DNA of 64,000 nt from UBA2882 sp051877575 (GCA_051877575.1 JBJEJA010000047.1:1-64000), one strand, 5' to 3'; numbered from the stretch's first letter, positions 1-8,543 are shown. The notes: a model not told the origin generated them from the letters alone. Translations and numbers: made by a program.

Positions 1-63
1 AGGAGGGAAGGGAAAGATCGGAGAGAGAAGTCGTTGTTCGGTTTTGAGGGTACTCTCGAATAA
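1..63 (+). CDS. possible C-terminal end of an upstream gene
   Basis: Frame 1 is open from the first base to a TAA at 61-63 and would end in ...FGFEGTLE. A terminator hairpin follows at once, which fits the end of a gene. A second frame is also open to a TAA at 68-70, so the frame is uncertain. Too little is present to suggest a function. Confidence 0.25.
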   Translation, partial: RREGKDRREKSLFGFEGTLE

Positions 64-70
64 GAAGTAA

Positions 71-97
71 AAAGTTCCGCGAGGGACTTTTTTTTAT
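71..97 (+). terminator. Rho-independent terminator of the upstream unit
   Basis: AAGTTCC and GGGACTT pair around a GCGA loop (one G-U pair) and are followed by a run of eight T. It separates whatever lies upstream from cheV. Confidence 0.7.
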
Positions 98-116
98 GTA
101 CATTTTATGTTACAAT
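88..116 (+). promoter_or_regulatory. weak candidate promoter for cheV
   Basis: A TACAAT -10 lies at 111-116. Seventeen bases upstream there is only a T-rich stretch, with no good -35, so this is a tentative call from position. Confidence 0.3.
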
Positions 117-176
117 ATAACAAACTTGTGATAAGGGTTATGCAGATCAAAAGATTTGTATTGGAGAGGTGGACAA

Positions 177-1070
177 ATGGATACTAAGATTTTATTGGAG
201 AATGGGACAAACGAATTAGAAATATTAGAGTTTACTCTGGATGGTAATTCTTATGGTATTAATGTGGCAAAGATCAGAGAGATTATTAATTATACTCCGG
301 TCACACCGGTACCAAATGCGCATCCCAGTATAGAAGGTATATTCATGCCGAGAGATACCATGATCACGGCGATTGACTTAAAAAACTGCCTGCAGAAAGG
401 ATCTTCAGATCCGACGGGATTATTTATTATTACAAACTTTAATAAACTGGATATTGCATTTCATGTGGATCAGGTAATAGGTATTCACAGGGTGTCCTGG
501 AGCAACATTATTAAGCCGGGGGCTACGGTTTCAACAACAGAGGATGGCGTTGCAACAGGAATCATAAAAATAAATGATAAATTAATTATTATATTGGATT
601 TTGAAAAAATTGTATGCGACATCAGCCCCGAAACGGGATTAAAGATTTCAGATGTGGAGCAATTGGGACATCGTGACAGAAACAATGTGCCGCTTTTGGT
701 TGTAGAGGACTCGCCTCTGCTAAATAAATTGATTGTTGATTGCTTACATAAAGCCGGGTATGAGAATTTGATGCATGTTGAAAACGGTGCGGCAGCATGG
801 AATATTATACAGGAATGTATCGAGCAGGATTCGCTGCACGAACATGTACAATGTGTCATTACCGATATAGAAATGCCTCAGATGGATGGACACCATTTGA
901 CGAATTTGATAAAAACAAATGACCTGACAAAAGATATACCGGTGGTAATTTTCTCATCGTTGATCAATGAGGAGATGAGGATAAAAGGTGAGGCGCTTGG
1001 GGCGGATGCACAGCTTTCCAAACCGGAGATAGGAAATCTGATCAGTGTAGTAGATGAATTAGTATTGTAA
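177..1070 (+). CDS. cheV: chemotaxis coupling protein CheV (CheW + receiver)
   Basis: This 297-residue protein couples chemoreceptors to the CheA kinase in the cytoplasm and can itself be phosphorylated. Residues about 10-145 form a CheW-like domain. Residues about 170-295 form a response-regulator receiver domain with VVEDS near its start, the phosphoacceptor Asp in TDIEMPQMDG, and the conserved Lys in SKPE. The start at 177 is chosen over an in-frame ATG at 156 because GGAGAGGTGG (163-172) is well spaced from it. No other chemotaxis gene is nearby, so it is probably a single unit ending at the hairpin at 1089. It implies a motile organism. Confidence 0.9.
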   Translation: MDTKILLENGTNELEILEFTLDGNSYGINVAKIREIINYTPVTPVPNAHPSIEGIFMPRDTMITAIDLKNCLQKGSSDPTGLFIITNFNKLDIAFHVDQVIGIHRVSWSNIIKPGATVSTTEDGVATGIIKINDKLIIILDFEKIVCDISPETGLKISDVEQLGHRDRNNVPLLVVEDSPLLNKLIVDCLHKAGYENLMHVENGAAAWNIIQECIEQDSLHEHVQCVITDIEMPQMDGHHLTNLIKTNDLTKDIPVVIFSSLINEEMRIKGEALGADAQLSKPEIGNLISVVDELVL

Positions 1071-1088
1071 TGCAAAGCAAAGCAAAGT

Positions 1089-1119
1089 GGCTGGGATAGA
1101 TGCATCCCAGCCGTTTTTT
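1089..1119 (+). terminator. Rho-independent terminator after cheV
   Basis: A perfect 9-bp stem, GGCTGGGAT/ATCCCAGCC, with a 6-base loop and six T residues. The ribosome binding site of the next gene (AAGGAG, 1120-1125) starts directly after the T tract. Confidence 0.9.
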
Positions 1120-1130
1120 AAGGAGTAAAA

Positions 1131-1928
1131 ATGAAACTGAATGATAAAAAGCTTCTGACTGATGCGGTCAAAGACGCGGATATGGTACTGGTTGGGATCG
1201 GAGAGGAATGGAGCGTCTCTTTTGATGAAATGATGCAGGAAAAAACTTTTGCAGAAAACTTTTCAAAACTAACGGATCCGGATATGAGAGATCGGTTGGT
1301 TCCTGTTCTGCAGAGAGAATATTTAAAACAAATACATGATGAGAGATTAAAAAATGCTTATGAAAATTTGGAACAATTGCTCATGGATAAGAATTATTTT
1401 GTAGTTTCCATGAATAAAGACCGATATCCTGTTTTGACGGGATTAAAAAAGGAAAAATGTGTGTTTCCGTGTGGCGGATATGAGGCGTTTCAATGTGATG
1501 TGGGTTGTTCCGAAGAATTGGTGGATTCATCGGAATTTTCGGACCGGATTTATAGCATGATCTGTCAATCGGAGAACATGGAAAAGATTCGGATGCCTAA
1601 ATGCCCCAAATGCGAAAAGGAAATGGTTTATAATAACATGGAAGCAGTCCGATATGTAGAAGCCGGATATCTGCCATCGTGGGAATATTATATGAAATGG
1701 CTTCAGGGGACAGTAAATAGAAAATTGTGTCTTATAGAATTGGGAGTATCTATGCGGTTCCCGTCCGTCATCAGATGGCCTTTTGAAAAAACAACTTATT
1801 ATAATCAAAAGGCAAAAATGTTCAGAATACATCATTCCCTAAGTCAGTCCGTGGAAAATATTGGTGACAGATGTTATTCGTGTGAAGAAAATTCTGTTGT
1901 ATATATGGCGAATTTATTTGTTTCATAG
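1131..1928 (+). CDS. degenerate sirtuin-like (Sir2-family) protein
   Basis: A 265-residue protein resembling the Sir2-like proteins of Lachnospiraceae. Visible features are a Rossmann-like start (MVLVGIGEEWS), a central YFVVSMNKDR, CGG-x6-QC-x3-C, a second cysteine pair CPKCEKEM that could complete a zinc site, and LIELGVSMRFPSVIRWPFEK near residue 210, which resembles the sirtuin nucleotide-binding segment. The GAGIS, QNID and LHG catalytic signatures of classical deacetylases are not recognisable, so NAD-dependent deacylation is doubtful. It has a good ribosome binding site (AAGGAG) just after the cheV terminator and no obvious promoter of its own. Family membership is an inference from motif order. 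Confidence 0.6.
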   Translation: MKLNDKKLLTDAVKDADMVLVGIGEEWSVSFDEMMQEKTFAENFSKLTDPDMRDRLVPVLQREYLKQIHDERLKNAYENLEQLLMDKNYFVVSMNKDRYPVLTGLKKEKCVFPCGGYEAFQCDVGCSEELVDSSEFSDRIYSMICQSENMEKIRMPKCPKCEKEMVYNNMEAVRYVEAGYLPSWEYYMKWLQGTVNRKLCLIELGVSMRFPSVIRWPFEKTTYYNQKAKMFRIHHSLSQSVENIGDRCYSCEENSVVYMANLFVS

Positions 1929-1946
1929 ATATGAATATGGTAAAAT
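1917..1946 (+). promoter_or_regulatory. candidate promoter for the acidic repeat protein
   Basis: TTGTTT (1917-1922) and TAAAAT (1941-1946) are separated by 18 bases, overlapping the end of the upstream gene. Weak match, judged by eye. Confidence 0.3.
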
Positions 1947-1982
1947 ATCAGTATTGCAGAGCAATTTGGAGGAATACCGGAT

Positions 1983-3953
1983 ATGGGAACAAATGAAGAT
2001 TATCTGGACAGCTTGTTAAAAGCTGCGATGGAGTCGGAACAAAAATTGCATGAAGAAGCGGAGCCGGAAGCAGTTGAGTCAGAACCGGAAGCAGTTGAAG
2101 CGGAGTCGGAAGCAGTTGAGTCAGAACCGGAAGCAGTTGAAGCGGAGTCGGAAGCAGTTGAGTCAGAACCGGAAGCAGTTGAAGCGGAGCCGGAAACAGT
2201 CGAGGCAGAGCCGGAAACAGTCGAGTCAGAACCGGAAACGGTTGAAGCAGAGCCGGAAACAGTCGAGTCAGAACCGGAAACAGTCGAGGCAGAGCCGGAA
2301 CCTGAGACAGTTGAGAATGACAGCCTGTCTGTACCGGTAATGGACGGTGATCCTAACAGACAGTTAACGCCGGATGAGATTGCGGCTATGTTTGCAATGG
2401 CAGATTCGGGCAGCGTGGAAGCAAAAGAAGAGATAGAGACAGAGGCAAAAGGTGATGCTGAGGCAGTACAGGGGTCTGATGAAGCGGAAGAAATGGCGGA
2501 AGCATCTTTGGATACATGGGAAACATTCGAACCGGTCGAAGAAATGGAAATTGATTTGGACGGTGTAGATGATATCGATTCACTGTTGGGTCTGAGAGAT
2601 ATTTCTTCAGATCGTAATCGTAAAGAAGAAAAAGAGCAGGAAGAACAACAAAGCGGAAATGAAAGCCTTGAAAATCAGGATGTCACTGAATTACTGGATC
2701 TTTTGGGTGATGACGACAGTGAACTGGCGGAAATCAATGAATTATTAAAAAAATCCGATAATAATGAAATCGTGGAAGATGATGATTTGCTTGCCATGCT
2801 GGAGGGAGTTTCCGATGATGATGTAAAAGAAACGGACAAACCGTCTCCGAAGCAAGCGGATGATACGATACCGGAGGATGTTGAGGAAAAGCCCAAAAAG
2901 AAAAAATGGGGGCGAAAAAAGAAGAAAGTAGATGAAGCGCTATCAGAAGAGAAAAATGCCGATTCGGAGGGCGTAACGGAAACAGCCGATGAAACAGAAC
3001 CGGAAAAGAAAGCCGGTTTCTTTGGAAAACTGTTTCAGGCATTGACTGAAGAAGTCGAGGATGATGAGCCGGAAGTCGAAAATAATCCGGAAGGAGAAGA
3101 CGGGGAAAATAATCCCGTTGAGAAAAAGAGAAAAAAAGGAAAGAAGAAAAAAGGCAAAAAATCCCCGGAAACCAATGAAGAAATTCTGGAAGAATTGAAT
3201 GAAGAGGATGCTGCAAAAGCAAAGGGAAAAAAGAAAAAAGAAAAGAAGCCGAAAAAAGAAAAAAAACCGAAAAAAGAGAAGACATCGGTTGTGGAAGAAC
3301 CCACAAAGAAACTGCCGAAGAAAATGATAATCAGAATTTTTGTCCTTTGTTTTTCTTTTTTGGTAGTTATTCTTTTGGTCGTGATATTTTTACCGGGGCT
3401 TTTACAATTGAAAGATGCACGCAAGCAATTTTATAGCGGAAATTATGAGGAGGCATATCAGGCGTTAATCGGACAAAATCTGGGTGATAGTGACAAAATA
3501 CTATTGCAGAAGGCAGAATTGATTGTTCAGTTAGAGCGCAAGGCAGATGCATATCAGGCCTATAAAGCGGCAGGAAAAGAAGAGGAAGCATTAAATGCTT
3601 TGTTGGAAGGCGTCGCACATTATTGGAAACATGATGCCGAATATGACAGTCTCGGAATCCGTCAGGATATGGAACAGGCATATATGCAGCTGTTGGTGCT
3701 GCTGGAGACCGAATATTCCATAAATGAAGACCGTGCAAAAGAAATCATTGCGATGGACAGTATCAATTATACTTATGAAATCCGCGGATTGGCAGGTACT
3801 GATGTTTTGCAGACGGAACCGTTGCATGAAGGTCCGAATCCGGAAGGTCAAAGTCCGGAAGAACCAAATCGGGAAGAAGAAAAACAGGAAGGTCAACAGC
3901 AGGAAATTCAGGGAGAAGCATTGGAAGATCCGTTGGAAGAAGAAATGGAATAA
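1983..3953 (+). CDS. acidic repeat membrane protein with TPR-like exterior domain
   Basis: I do not recognise a named family for this 656-residue protein. Residues 27-110 are tandem heptads of the type EPEAVES/EPETVEA. Residues 110-300 are very acidic. Residues about 300-440 alternate acidic stretches with Lys-rich blocks (KKKKWGRKKKK, GKKKKGKK). One membrane helix lies at about 447-475 (IIRIFVLCFSFLVVILLVVIFLPG). The remainder has YSGNYEEAYQAL and KADAYQAYKAAGKEEEALNAL, which look like TPR helices, then a Pro/Glu-rich tail. The long charged N-terminus would be cytoplasmic, with the helical part outside. TGGAGGAA (1967-1974) supports the start. hisH follows 25 bases later, so the two may be co-transcribed. 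Confidence 0.7.
   Translation: MGTNEDYLDSLLKAAMESEQKLHEEAEPEAVESEPEAVEAESEAVESEPEAVEAESEAVESEPEAVEAEPETVEAEPETVESEPETVEAEPETVESEPETVEAEPEPETVENDSLSVPVMDGDPNRQLTPDEIAAMFAMADSGSVEAKEEIETEAKGDAEAVQGSDEAEEMAEASLDTWETFEPVEEMEIDLDGVDDIDSLLGLRDISSDRNRKEEKEQEEQQSGNESLENQDVTELLDLLGDDDSELAEINELLKKSDNNEIVEDDDLLAMLEGVSDDDVKETDKPSPKQADDTIPEDVEEKPKKKKWGRKKKKVDEALSEEKNADSEGVTETADETEPEKKAGFFGKLFQALTEEVEDDEPEVENNPEGEDGENNPVEKKRKKGKKKKGKKSPETNEEILEELNEEDAAKAKGKKKKEKKPKKEKKPKKEKTSVVEEPTKKLPKKMIIRIFVLCFSFLVVILLVVIFLPGLLQLKDARKQFYSGNYEEAYQALIGQNLGDSDKILLQKAELIVQLERKADAYQAYKAAGKEEEALNALLEGVAHYWKHDAEYDSLGIRQDMEQAYMQLLVLLETEYSINEDRAKEIIAMDSINYTYEIRGLAGTDVLQTEPLHEGPNPEGQSPEEPNREEEKQEGQQQEIQGEALEDPLEEEME
2061..2315 (+). 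repeat. coding minisatellite, 21-bp units
   Basis: Eleven consecutive 7-codon units (EPEAVES, EPEAVEA, ESEAVES, EPETVEA and variants) plus a partial unit. Alternating S/A endings give a 42-bp higher-order period. The first half carries the Ala variant and the second half the Thr variant, which suggests two separate rounds of local duplication. Copy number is likely to vary between strains by slippage without breaking the frame. Confidence 0.9.
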
Positions 3954-3978
3954 AAATCATCATAAAGGCAGGATAAAA

Positions 3979-4635
3979 ATGATAGCGATAATTGATTATG
4001 ATGCAGGTAATATTAAAAGTGTGGAAAAGGCATTTCAACTGCTTGGTGAAGAAGTGATTCTGACCAGAGACCGGGATGTGATACTGGGAGCAGACGGAGT
4101 GGTACTGCCCGGAGTCGGCGCTTTTGGAGACGCCATGGAGAAACTGAGACATTATGGTCTTGAAGAAGTTATCCACGAAGTGGTCAGACGAAATATTCCG
4201 TTTTTAGGAATTTGTCTGGGATTACAACTGATGTTTGAAAGAAGCGATGAAAGTCCCGGTGTTGAGGGCCTGGGATTGTTGCAGGGTGAGATTATACATA
4301 TTCCCGAGGATTGCGGATTAAAAATTCCGCATATCGGATGGAATTCTTTGAAATTTCCGGTAGAAGGCAGATTATTTCAGGGAATTGAGGAAGATGCTTA
4401 TGTATATTTTGTACATTCGTATTATCTCAAAGCTGCGGATGAAAGCATTGTGACGGCAACGACGGAGTACGGTACATTGATTCATGCGTCGGTAGAGCGG
4501 AATAACGTGTTCGCATGTCAGTTTCACCCTGAAAAGAGTTCGGAAGTGGGCTTGCAGATTTTACGCAATTTTATGAAAGTCACAAAAGAGAAGAAAGATG
4601 CCGTTGAGAATATAAAGGATAGGGAGGAAGCGTAA
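3979..4635 (+). CDS. hisH: imidazole glycerol phosphate synthase, glutaminase subunit
   Basis: HisH (218 residues) is the class I glutamine amidotransferase that supplies ammonia to HisF for histidine synthesis. It starts IAIIDYDAGNIKSVEKAF. It has the nucleophile Cys in GICLGLQLMF and the His/Glu pair in CQFHPEKSS. The start at 3979 gives the standard length and has AGGCAGGA (3966-3972) upstream; the frame is open further upstream only by chance, inside the previous gene. hisF starts on the base after its stop codon, as expected for two subunits of one complex. Confidence 0.95.
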   Translation: MIAIIDYDAGNIKSVEKAFQLLGEEVILTRDRDVILGADGVVLPGVGAFGDAMEKLRHYGLEEVIHEVVRRNIPFLGICLGLQLMFERSDESPGVEGLGLLQGEIIHIPEDCGLKIPHIGWNSLKFPVEGRLFQGIEEDAYVYFVHSYYLKAADESIVTATTEYGTLIHASVERNNVFACQFHPEKSSEVGLQILRNFMKVTKEKKDAVENIKDREEA

Positions 4636-5397
4636 ATGCATACAAAAAGAATTATTCCCTGTCTGGATGTTAACGGAGGCAGGGTTGTCAAAGGTGTTAA
4701 TTTCGTTAATCTGATAGATGCGGGAGATCCTGTTGCCATTGCAGAAGCCTATGATAAAGCGGGTGCGGATGAACTGGTATTTCTGGATATTACAGCCAGT
4801 TCCGATGCGCGGGAAACCGTCGTGGATATGGTCCGCAAAGTGGCGGAAAAAGTATTTATTCCTTTTACTGTGGGCGGCGGCATCCGTACCGTAGATGATT
4901 TTAAGGCGATTTTGAGAGAAGGAGCGGATAAAGTTTCCGTGAATTCTGCGGCAATCAATCATCCGGAGCTGATCAGTGAAGCAGCTGAAAAATTCGGCAG
5001 CCAATGTGTGGTTGTGGCAATTGACGCCAAAAGACGTGCCGACGGAAGCGGCTGGAACATCTATAAAAACGGCGGACGGATAGATATGGGCATTGATGCC
5101 GTGGAATGGGCCATGAAAGCGGACCGGCTCGGCGCAGGGGAAATCCTGTTGACCAGTATGGACTGTGATGGCACCAAAGCCGGCTATGATATCGAATTAA
5201 CCAGAATCATTTCCGAGAATGTGTCCATTCCCGTCATTGCTTCGGGAGGAGCCGGAAAATTAGAACATTTTAAGGATGCTTTGACAGAAGGCAAGGCAGA
5301 TGCCGCCTTAGCTGCATCGCTGTTCCATTTTAAAGAACTGGAAATAAAAGAAGTAAAAGAGTATCTGCGACAGGAGGGAATCAGCGTCAGGCTGTAG
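4636..5397 (+). CDS. hisF: imidazole glycerol phosphate synthase, cyclase subunit
   Basis: HisF (253 residues) is the (beta/alpha)8 barrel that turns PRFAR plus ammonia into imidazole glycerol phosphate and AICAR. It has the catalytic Asp in IIPCLDVNGGRVVKGVNF, the phosphate-binding GGGIR, the second catalytic Asp in TSMDCDGTKAGYD, and SGGAGKLEHF. Length is typical. It abuts hisH with no gap; GGGAGGAAG lies inside the end of hisH. The other his genes are not in the window, so these last-used partners of the pathway sit apart from the rest. Confidence 0.96.
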   Translation: MHTKRIIPCLDVNGGRVVKGVNFVNLIDAGDPVAIAEAYDKAGADELVFLDITASSDARETVVDMVRKVAEKVFIPFTVGGGIRTVDDFKAILREGADKVSVNSAAINHPELISEAAEKFGSQCVVVAIDAKRRADGSGWNIYKNGGRIDMGIDAVEWAMKADRLGAGEILLTSMDCDGTKAGYDIELTRIISENVSIPVIASGGAGKLEHFKDALTEGKADAALAASLFHFKELEIKEVKEYLRQEGISVRL

Positions 5398-5400
5398 ACG

Positions 5401-6075
5401 ATGGCTGCAATTAGTAATGATTGGTTAGAACCTTTGAAACCGGAGTTTTCGAAACAGTATTACCGGGAACTTTATCAAAAGGTAATTGAAGAATATAAGA
5501 CTCATGTGGTGTTTCCGCCGTCGGACGACATTTTCAATGCATTTGCATTGACACCGTTACATGAAGTAAAGGTTGTGATTATCGGGCAGGATCCTTATCA
5601 TAATGTGGGACAGGCTCACGGTCTTTGTTTTTCGGTCAGACCGGATGTTGACATCCCGCCGTCTTTGGTAAATATATATAAAGAACTGCAGGATGATCTG
5701 GGATGTTATATTCCCAACAACGGTTATCTGGTAAAGTGGGCCGGACAGGGAGTGCTTTTGTTGAACACTGTTTTGACGGTTCGGGCTCATCAGGCCAATT
5801 CGCACAGAGGAATCGGCTGGGAGCAGTTTACGGATGCGGCAATCAGGATATTAAACGAAGAAGACAGACCCATTGTATTTATCCTTTGGGGCGCTCCGGC
5901 ACAGGCAAAGAAAAAGATGTTAAATAATCCGAAACATTTGATATTAGAAGCACCGCATCCCAGTCCGTTATCTGCTTATCGTGGATTTTTTGGGAGTAAG
6001 CCTTTCAGTAAAACCAATGAATTTCTGGAGAAAAACGGCTTAACACCCATTGACTGGCAGATCGAAAATGTTTAG
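5401..6075 (+). CDS. ung: uracil-DNA glycosylase, family 1
   Basis: Ung (224 residues) removes uracil from DNA in base excision repair. Family 1 motifs are complete: the catalytic Asp in VVIIGQDPYHNVGQAHGLCFSV and the DNA-intercalation loop HPSPLSAYRGFFGSKPFSKTN. It begins three bases after the hisF stop codon without a convincing ribosome binding site at normal distance (a GGAGG is about 25 bases upstream), so translation is probably coupled to hisF. Confidence 0.95.
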   Translation: MAAISNDWLEPLKPEFSKQYYRELYQKVIEEYKTHVVFPPSDDIFNAFALTPLHEVKVVIIGQDPYHNVGQAHGLCFSVRPDVDIPPSLVNIYKELQDDLGCYIPNNGYLVKWAGQGVLLLNTVLTVRAHQANSHRGIGWEQFTDAAIRILNEEDRPIVFILWGAPAQAKKKMLNNPKHLILEAPHPSPLSAYRGFFGSKPFSKTNEFLEKNGLTPIDWQIENV

Positions 6076-6079
6076 CGGA

Positions 6080-6093
6080 TTTATCCGGATAAA
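6080..6093. promoter_or_regulatory. 14-bp perfect palindrome upstream of lysA
   Basis: TTTATCCGGATAAA lies just after the ung stop codon, about 75 bases before lysA. It could be an operator for lysA or chance; no L-box riboswitch sequence is recognisable here. Confidence 0.25.
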
Positions 6094-6167
6094 CAGAAAA
6101 TGTGCGGTTATGTTTGGTATAAAAGATTCCGACAGGAATCAAAATAACATACATGGAGGAGAAAATT

Positions 6168-7442
6168 ATGGAAAAGAGACCTTTCGTGACGAAGGAACAG
6201 TTGGAGGAAATCGTAAAAAAATATCCCACACCTTTTCATATTTATGATGAAAAGGGAATCCGGGAGAATGCGAAAGCTTTAAAGGAAGCATTTGCATGGA
6301 ATCCGGGATATAAAGAGTTTTTTGCGGTAAAAGCGACCCCAAATCCGTTTTTGATCAACATTTTAAGAGAGTACGGCTGTGGTACGGATTGTTCTTCCAA
6401 AACGGAATTGATGTTATCCAAAGCAATGGATATGGATGGAGAATCGATTATGTTCTCCTCCAATGAAACGCCGGCAAGCGAATACGAATATGCCGACAAA
6501 ATCGGTGCAATTATCAATCTGGATGATTTTACCCATATTGATTTTCTGGAAAAAACGCTGGGCAAACTGCCGGAGACCTTAAGTCTCCGTTACAATCCGG
6601 GCGGAGTGTTTAAAATCAGCAACAGTATCATGGATAATCCCGGAGATGCAAAATACGGCTTTACAACGGAACAGCTTTTTGAAGGTTACAGGATTCTGAA
6701 AGAAAAAGGTGTAAAACGTTTCGGTATGCATGCTTTTCTGGCAAGCAACACGGTTACCAATGATTATTATCCTACTTTGGCAAAAACGTTGTTTGAAACG
6801 GCTGTTAAGATTAAAGAGCAGGTTGGTGTTTCCTTAAGCTTTATCAATTTATCCGGTGGGATCGGTATTCCTTATCGACCGGATCAGGAGCCTAACGATA
6901 TCCGGGTAATCGGACAGAAGGTTAAAGAAGTTTATGACGAAGTGCTTGTGCCTGCAGGCTTGGGAGATGTGGCGATTTATACGGAATTGGGACGTTTCAT
7001 GATGGGACCTTACGGCCATCTGGTAACAACGGCGATTCATGAGAAACATACCCATAAGGAATATATCGGCTGTGATGCCTGTGCGGTCAATCTGATGAGA
7101 CCGGCGATGTACGGAGCATATCATCACATTACCGTTGCGGGAAAAGAGGATGCCCCCTGTGATCATAAATATGATGTGGTAGGTTCTCTGTGCGAAAATA
7201 ACGATAAATTTGCCATTGACAGAATGCTTCCGAAAATTGACATCGGAGACTTTATTGTGATCCACGACACGGGTGCACACGGCTTTTCCATGGGATATAA
7301 CTATAACGGCAAATTAAAGAGTGCGGAACTTTTGTTAAAAGAGGACGGAAGCGTAGAACTCATCCGACGTGCGGAGACACCGAAGGACTACTTTGCAACT
7401 CTTGACTGCTTTGATATTTTTGAGAAGTTTGATTTTGAATGA
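6168..7442 (+). CDS. lysA: diaminopimelate decarboxylase
   Basis: LysA (424 residues) is a PLP enzyme that converts meso-diaminopimelate to lysine, the last step of that pathway. It is a group IV fold III decarboxylase: the PLP lysine is in FFAVKATPNPF, the PLP phosphate-binding glycines in INLSGGIGIPYRPD, and the C-terminal half has CDACAVNLMRP and VGSLCENNDKFA. The start is placed at 6168 because GGAGGA lies just before it; an upstream in-frame ATG at 6153 begins within that ribosome binding site. It ends at a bidirectional terminator shared with a tRNA on the other strand. Confidence 0.92.
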   Translation: MEKRPFVTKEQLEEIVKKYPTPFHIYDEKGIRENAKALKEAFAWNPGYKEFFAVKATPNPFLINILREYGCGTDCSSKTELMLSKAMDMDGESIMFSSNETPASEYEYADKIGAIINLDDFTHIDFLEKTLGKLPETLSLRYNPGGVFKISNSIMDNPGDAKYGFTTEQLFEGYRILKEKGVKRFGMHAFLASNTVTNDYYPTLAKTLFETAVKIKEQVGVSLSFINLSGGIGIPYRPDQEPNDIRVIGQKVKEVYDEVLVPAGLGDVAIYTELGRFMMGPYGHLVTTAIHEKHTHKEYIGCDACAVNLMRPAMYGAYHHITVAGKEDAPCDHKYDVVGSLCENNDKFAIDRMLPKIDIGDFIVIHDTGAHGFSMGYNYNGKLKSAELLLKEDGSVELIRRAETPKDYFATLDCFDIFEKFDFE

Positions 7443-7473
7443 TCGTTGATTGATGCGACATAAAAGGAAAGAA

Positions 7474-7501
7474 AAAGAGCGGATGATGAAATCCGCTCTT
7501 T
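7474..7501. terminator. bidirectional terminator between lysA and tRNA-Leu
   Basis: An 11-bp perfect stem, AAAGAGCGGAT/ATCCGCTCTTT, around GATGAA. Runs of A before and T after it make it usable from both sides. Confidence 0.85.
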
Positions 7502-7521
7502 ACTGATATTATAATAAGAAC

Positions 7522-7604
7522 TGCCGGTGATGGGACTTGAACCCATACGTGGTTGCCCACAACAGATTTTGAGTCTGCCTCGTCTGCCATTCCGACACAC
7601 CGGC
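7522..7604 (-). tRNA. tRNA-Leu (anticodon CAA)
   Basis: Read on the minus strand it starts GCCGGTG and ends CACCGGC plus discriminator A, a perfect 7-bp acceptor stem. The anticodon loop is CTCAAAA, giving CAA, which reads UUG. It has the long variable arm of a class II tRNA and the T-loop GGTTCAAGTCC. The 3' CCA is not encoded. Length is 83 bases. Confidence 0.96.
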
Positions 7605-7630
7605 TCGGTTGTTTTCAACAGCCGAAATAT

Positions 7631-7659
7631 ATATTAACATAGACATAAAAAATAATCAA
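7631..7659 (-). promoter_or_regulatory. promoter of the tRNA-Leu gene
   Basis: On the minus strand TTGATT is followed after exactly 17 bases by TAATAT, about 27 bases before the mature tRNA 5' end. Confidence 0.6.
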
Positions 7660-7676
7660 GACAAAGAGTGAAAAAA

Positions 7677-8543
7677 ATGGAAGAAAAAAAGAAAGAAAAA
7701 AATGTTTTTATGCATACCGAAAAGGAGGCAGGTTTAAAGCAATATCTTCATGTATTGGGAACCGGACATGCTACGGTTACGAAATGCTATAATACCTGCT
7801 TTGCCATTAACGGAGCCGAAGGGGAGTATTTCCTGATTGATGCCGGCGGCGGAAACGGCATTTTGGTACAGTTAAGAAAAATGCAGATTCCCGTTACGGG
7901 GATACACCATATGTTTATTACCCATATGCATACAGATCATGTGCTGGGAGCAATCTGGATGATCCGCATGGTGGCTACTGCGGTTATGAAGGGAACATAT
8001 AGAGGCACGTTTCGGATATACTGTCAAAAGCAGGTGGAAGAGAATTTGCGGATCTTTTGTAAGCTGACATTGGCAAAAAAGCACTTGGCATGCCTGGACA
8101 GAGAAATTGTATTTGAGCCTGTGGATGACGGAGATGAAAAAGACATTCTCGGTATGGAAGTCACTTTTTTAGATATTCATTCTACCAAAGCAGACCAGTT
8201 TGGATTTGTATTAAAAACATTGAGTGGGAAAAAGGTGTTTTTTGCCGGAGATGAACCTCTCTATGAGGGACATGAAGAATTGGCCGAAGGGGCTGATTGG
8301 TTGTTCCATGAAGCGTTTTGTATGGACAGTGAAGCCGAAAAATATAAACCATATGAAAAACATCATTCTACGGCAAAGGATGCAGCCGCCAGGGCGGAGC
8401 GTCTTAAAGCAGCCAATCTTGTGCTGTGGCATACGGAAGATGATCATTATGAGGAGAAAGGGCAACTGTATCGCGATGAAGCTTCAAAAGAATTTTCGGG
8501 CAATATCATGGTTCCCAAGGATTTGGAAAGAATATTATTGTAA
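7677..8543 (+). CDS. metallo-beta-lactamase-fold hydrolase, RNase Z-like
   Basis: A 288-residue metallohydrolase with the binuclear zinc motif ITHMHTDHVLG (HxHxDH), a downstream Asp ligand in FFAGDEPLYEG, and a C-terminal His in LWHTEDD. The order LGTGHAT-x-CYNTCF...LIDAGGG at the start resembles RNase Z (ElaC) relatives, but the RNase Z exosite arm is not evident, so the substrate is unknown. The start is uncertain: a GTG at 7668 and an ATG at 7677 both lie in an A-rich tract without a good ribosome binding site, and a later ATG at 7710 is possible. The first 12 residues are almost all Lys/Glu. Confidence 0.75.
   Translation: MEEKKKEKNVFMHTEKEAGLKQYLHVLGTGHATVTKCYNTCFAINGAEGEYFLIDAGGGNGILVQLRKMQIPVTGIHHMFITHMHTDHVLGAIWMIRMVATAVMKGTYRGTFRIYCQKQVEENLRIFCKLTLAKKHLACLDREIVFEPVDDGDEKDILGMEVTFLDIHSTKADQFGFVLKTLSGKKVFFAGDEPLYEGHEELAEGADWLFHEAFCMDSEAEKYKPYEKHHSTAKDAAARAERLKAANLVLWHTEDDHYEEKGQLYRDEASKEFSGNIMVPKDLERILL

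Noticed and set aside
2061..2315. Possible CRISPR array
   Set aside because: Repeats are contiguous, in frame and without spacers; no other array-like repeat or cas gene is in the window.
2050..2340. Second long open frame in the minisatellite, Arg/Lys/Gln-rich
   Set aside because: It is the shifted frame of the 21-bp repeat, open only because the repeat length is a multiple of three.
6076..6167. Lysine riboswitch upstream of lysA
   Set aside because: The spacer is only about 90 bases, too short for an L box, and lacks its conserved sequences.
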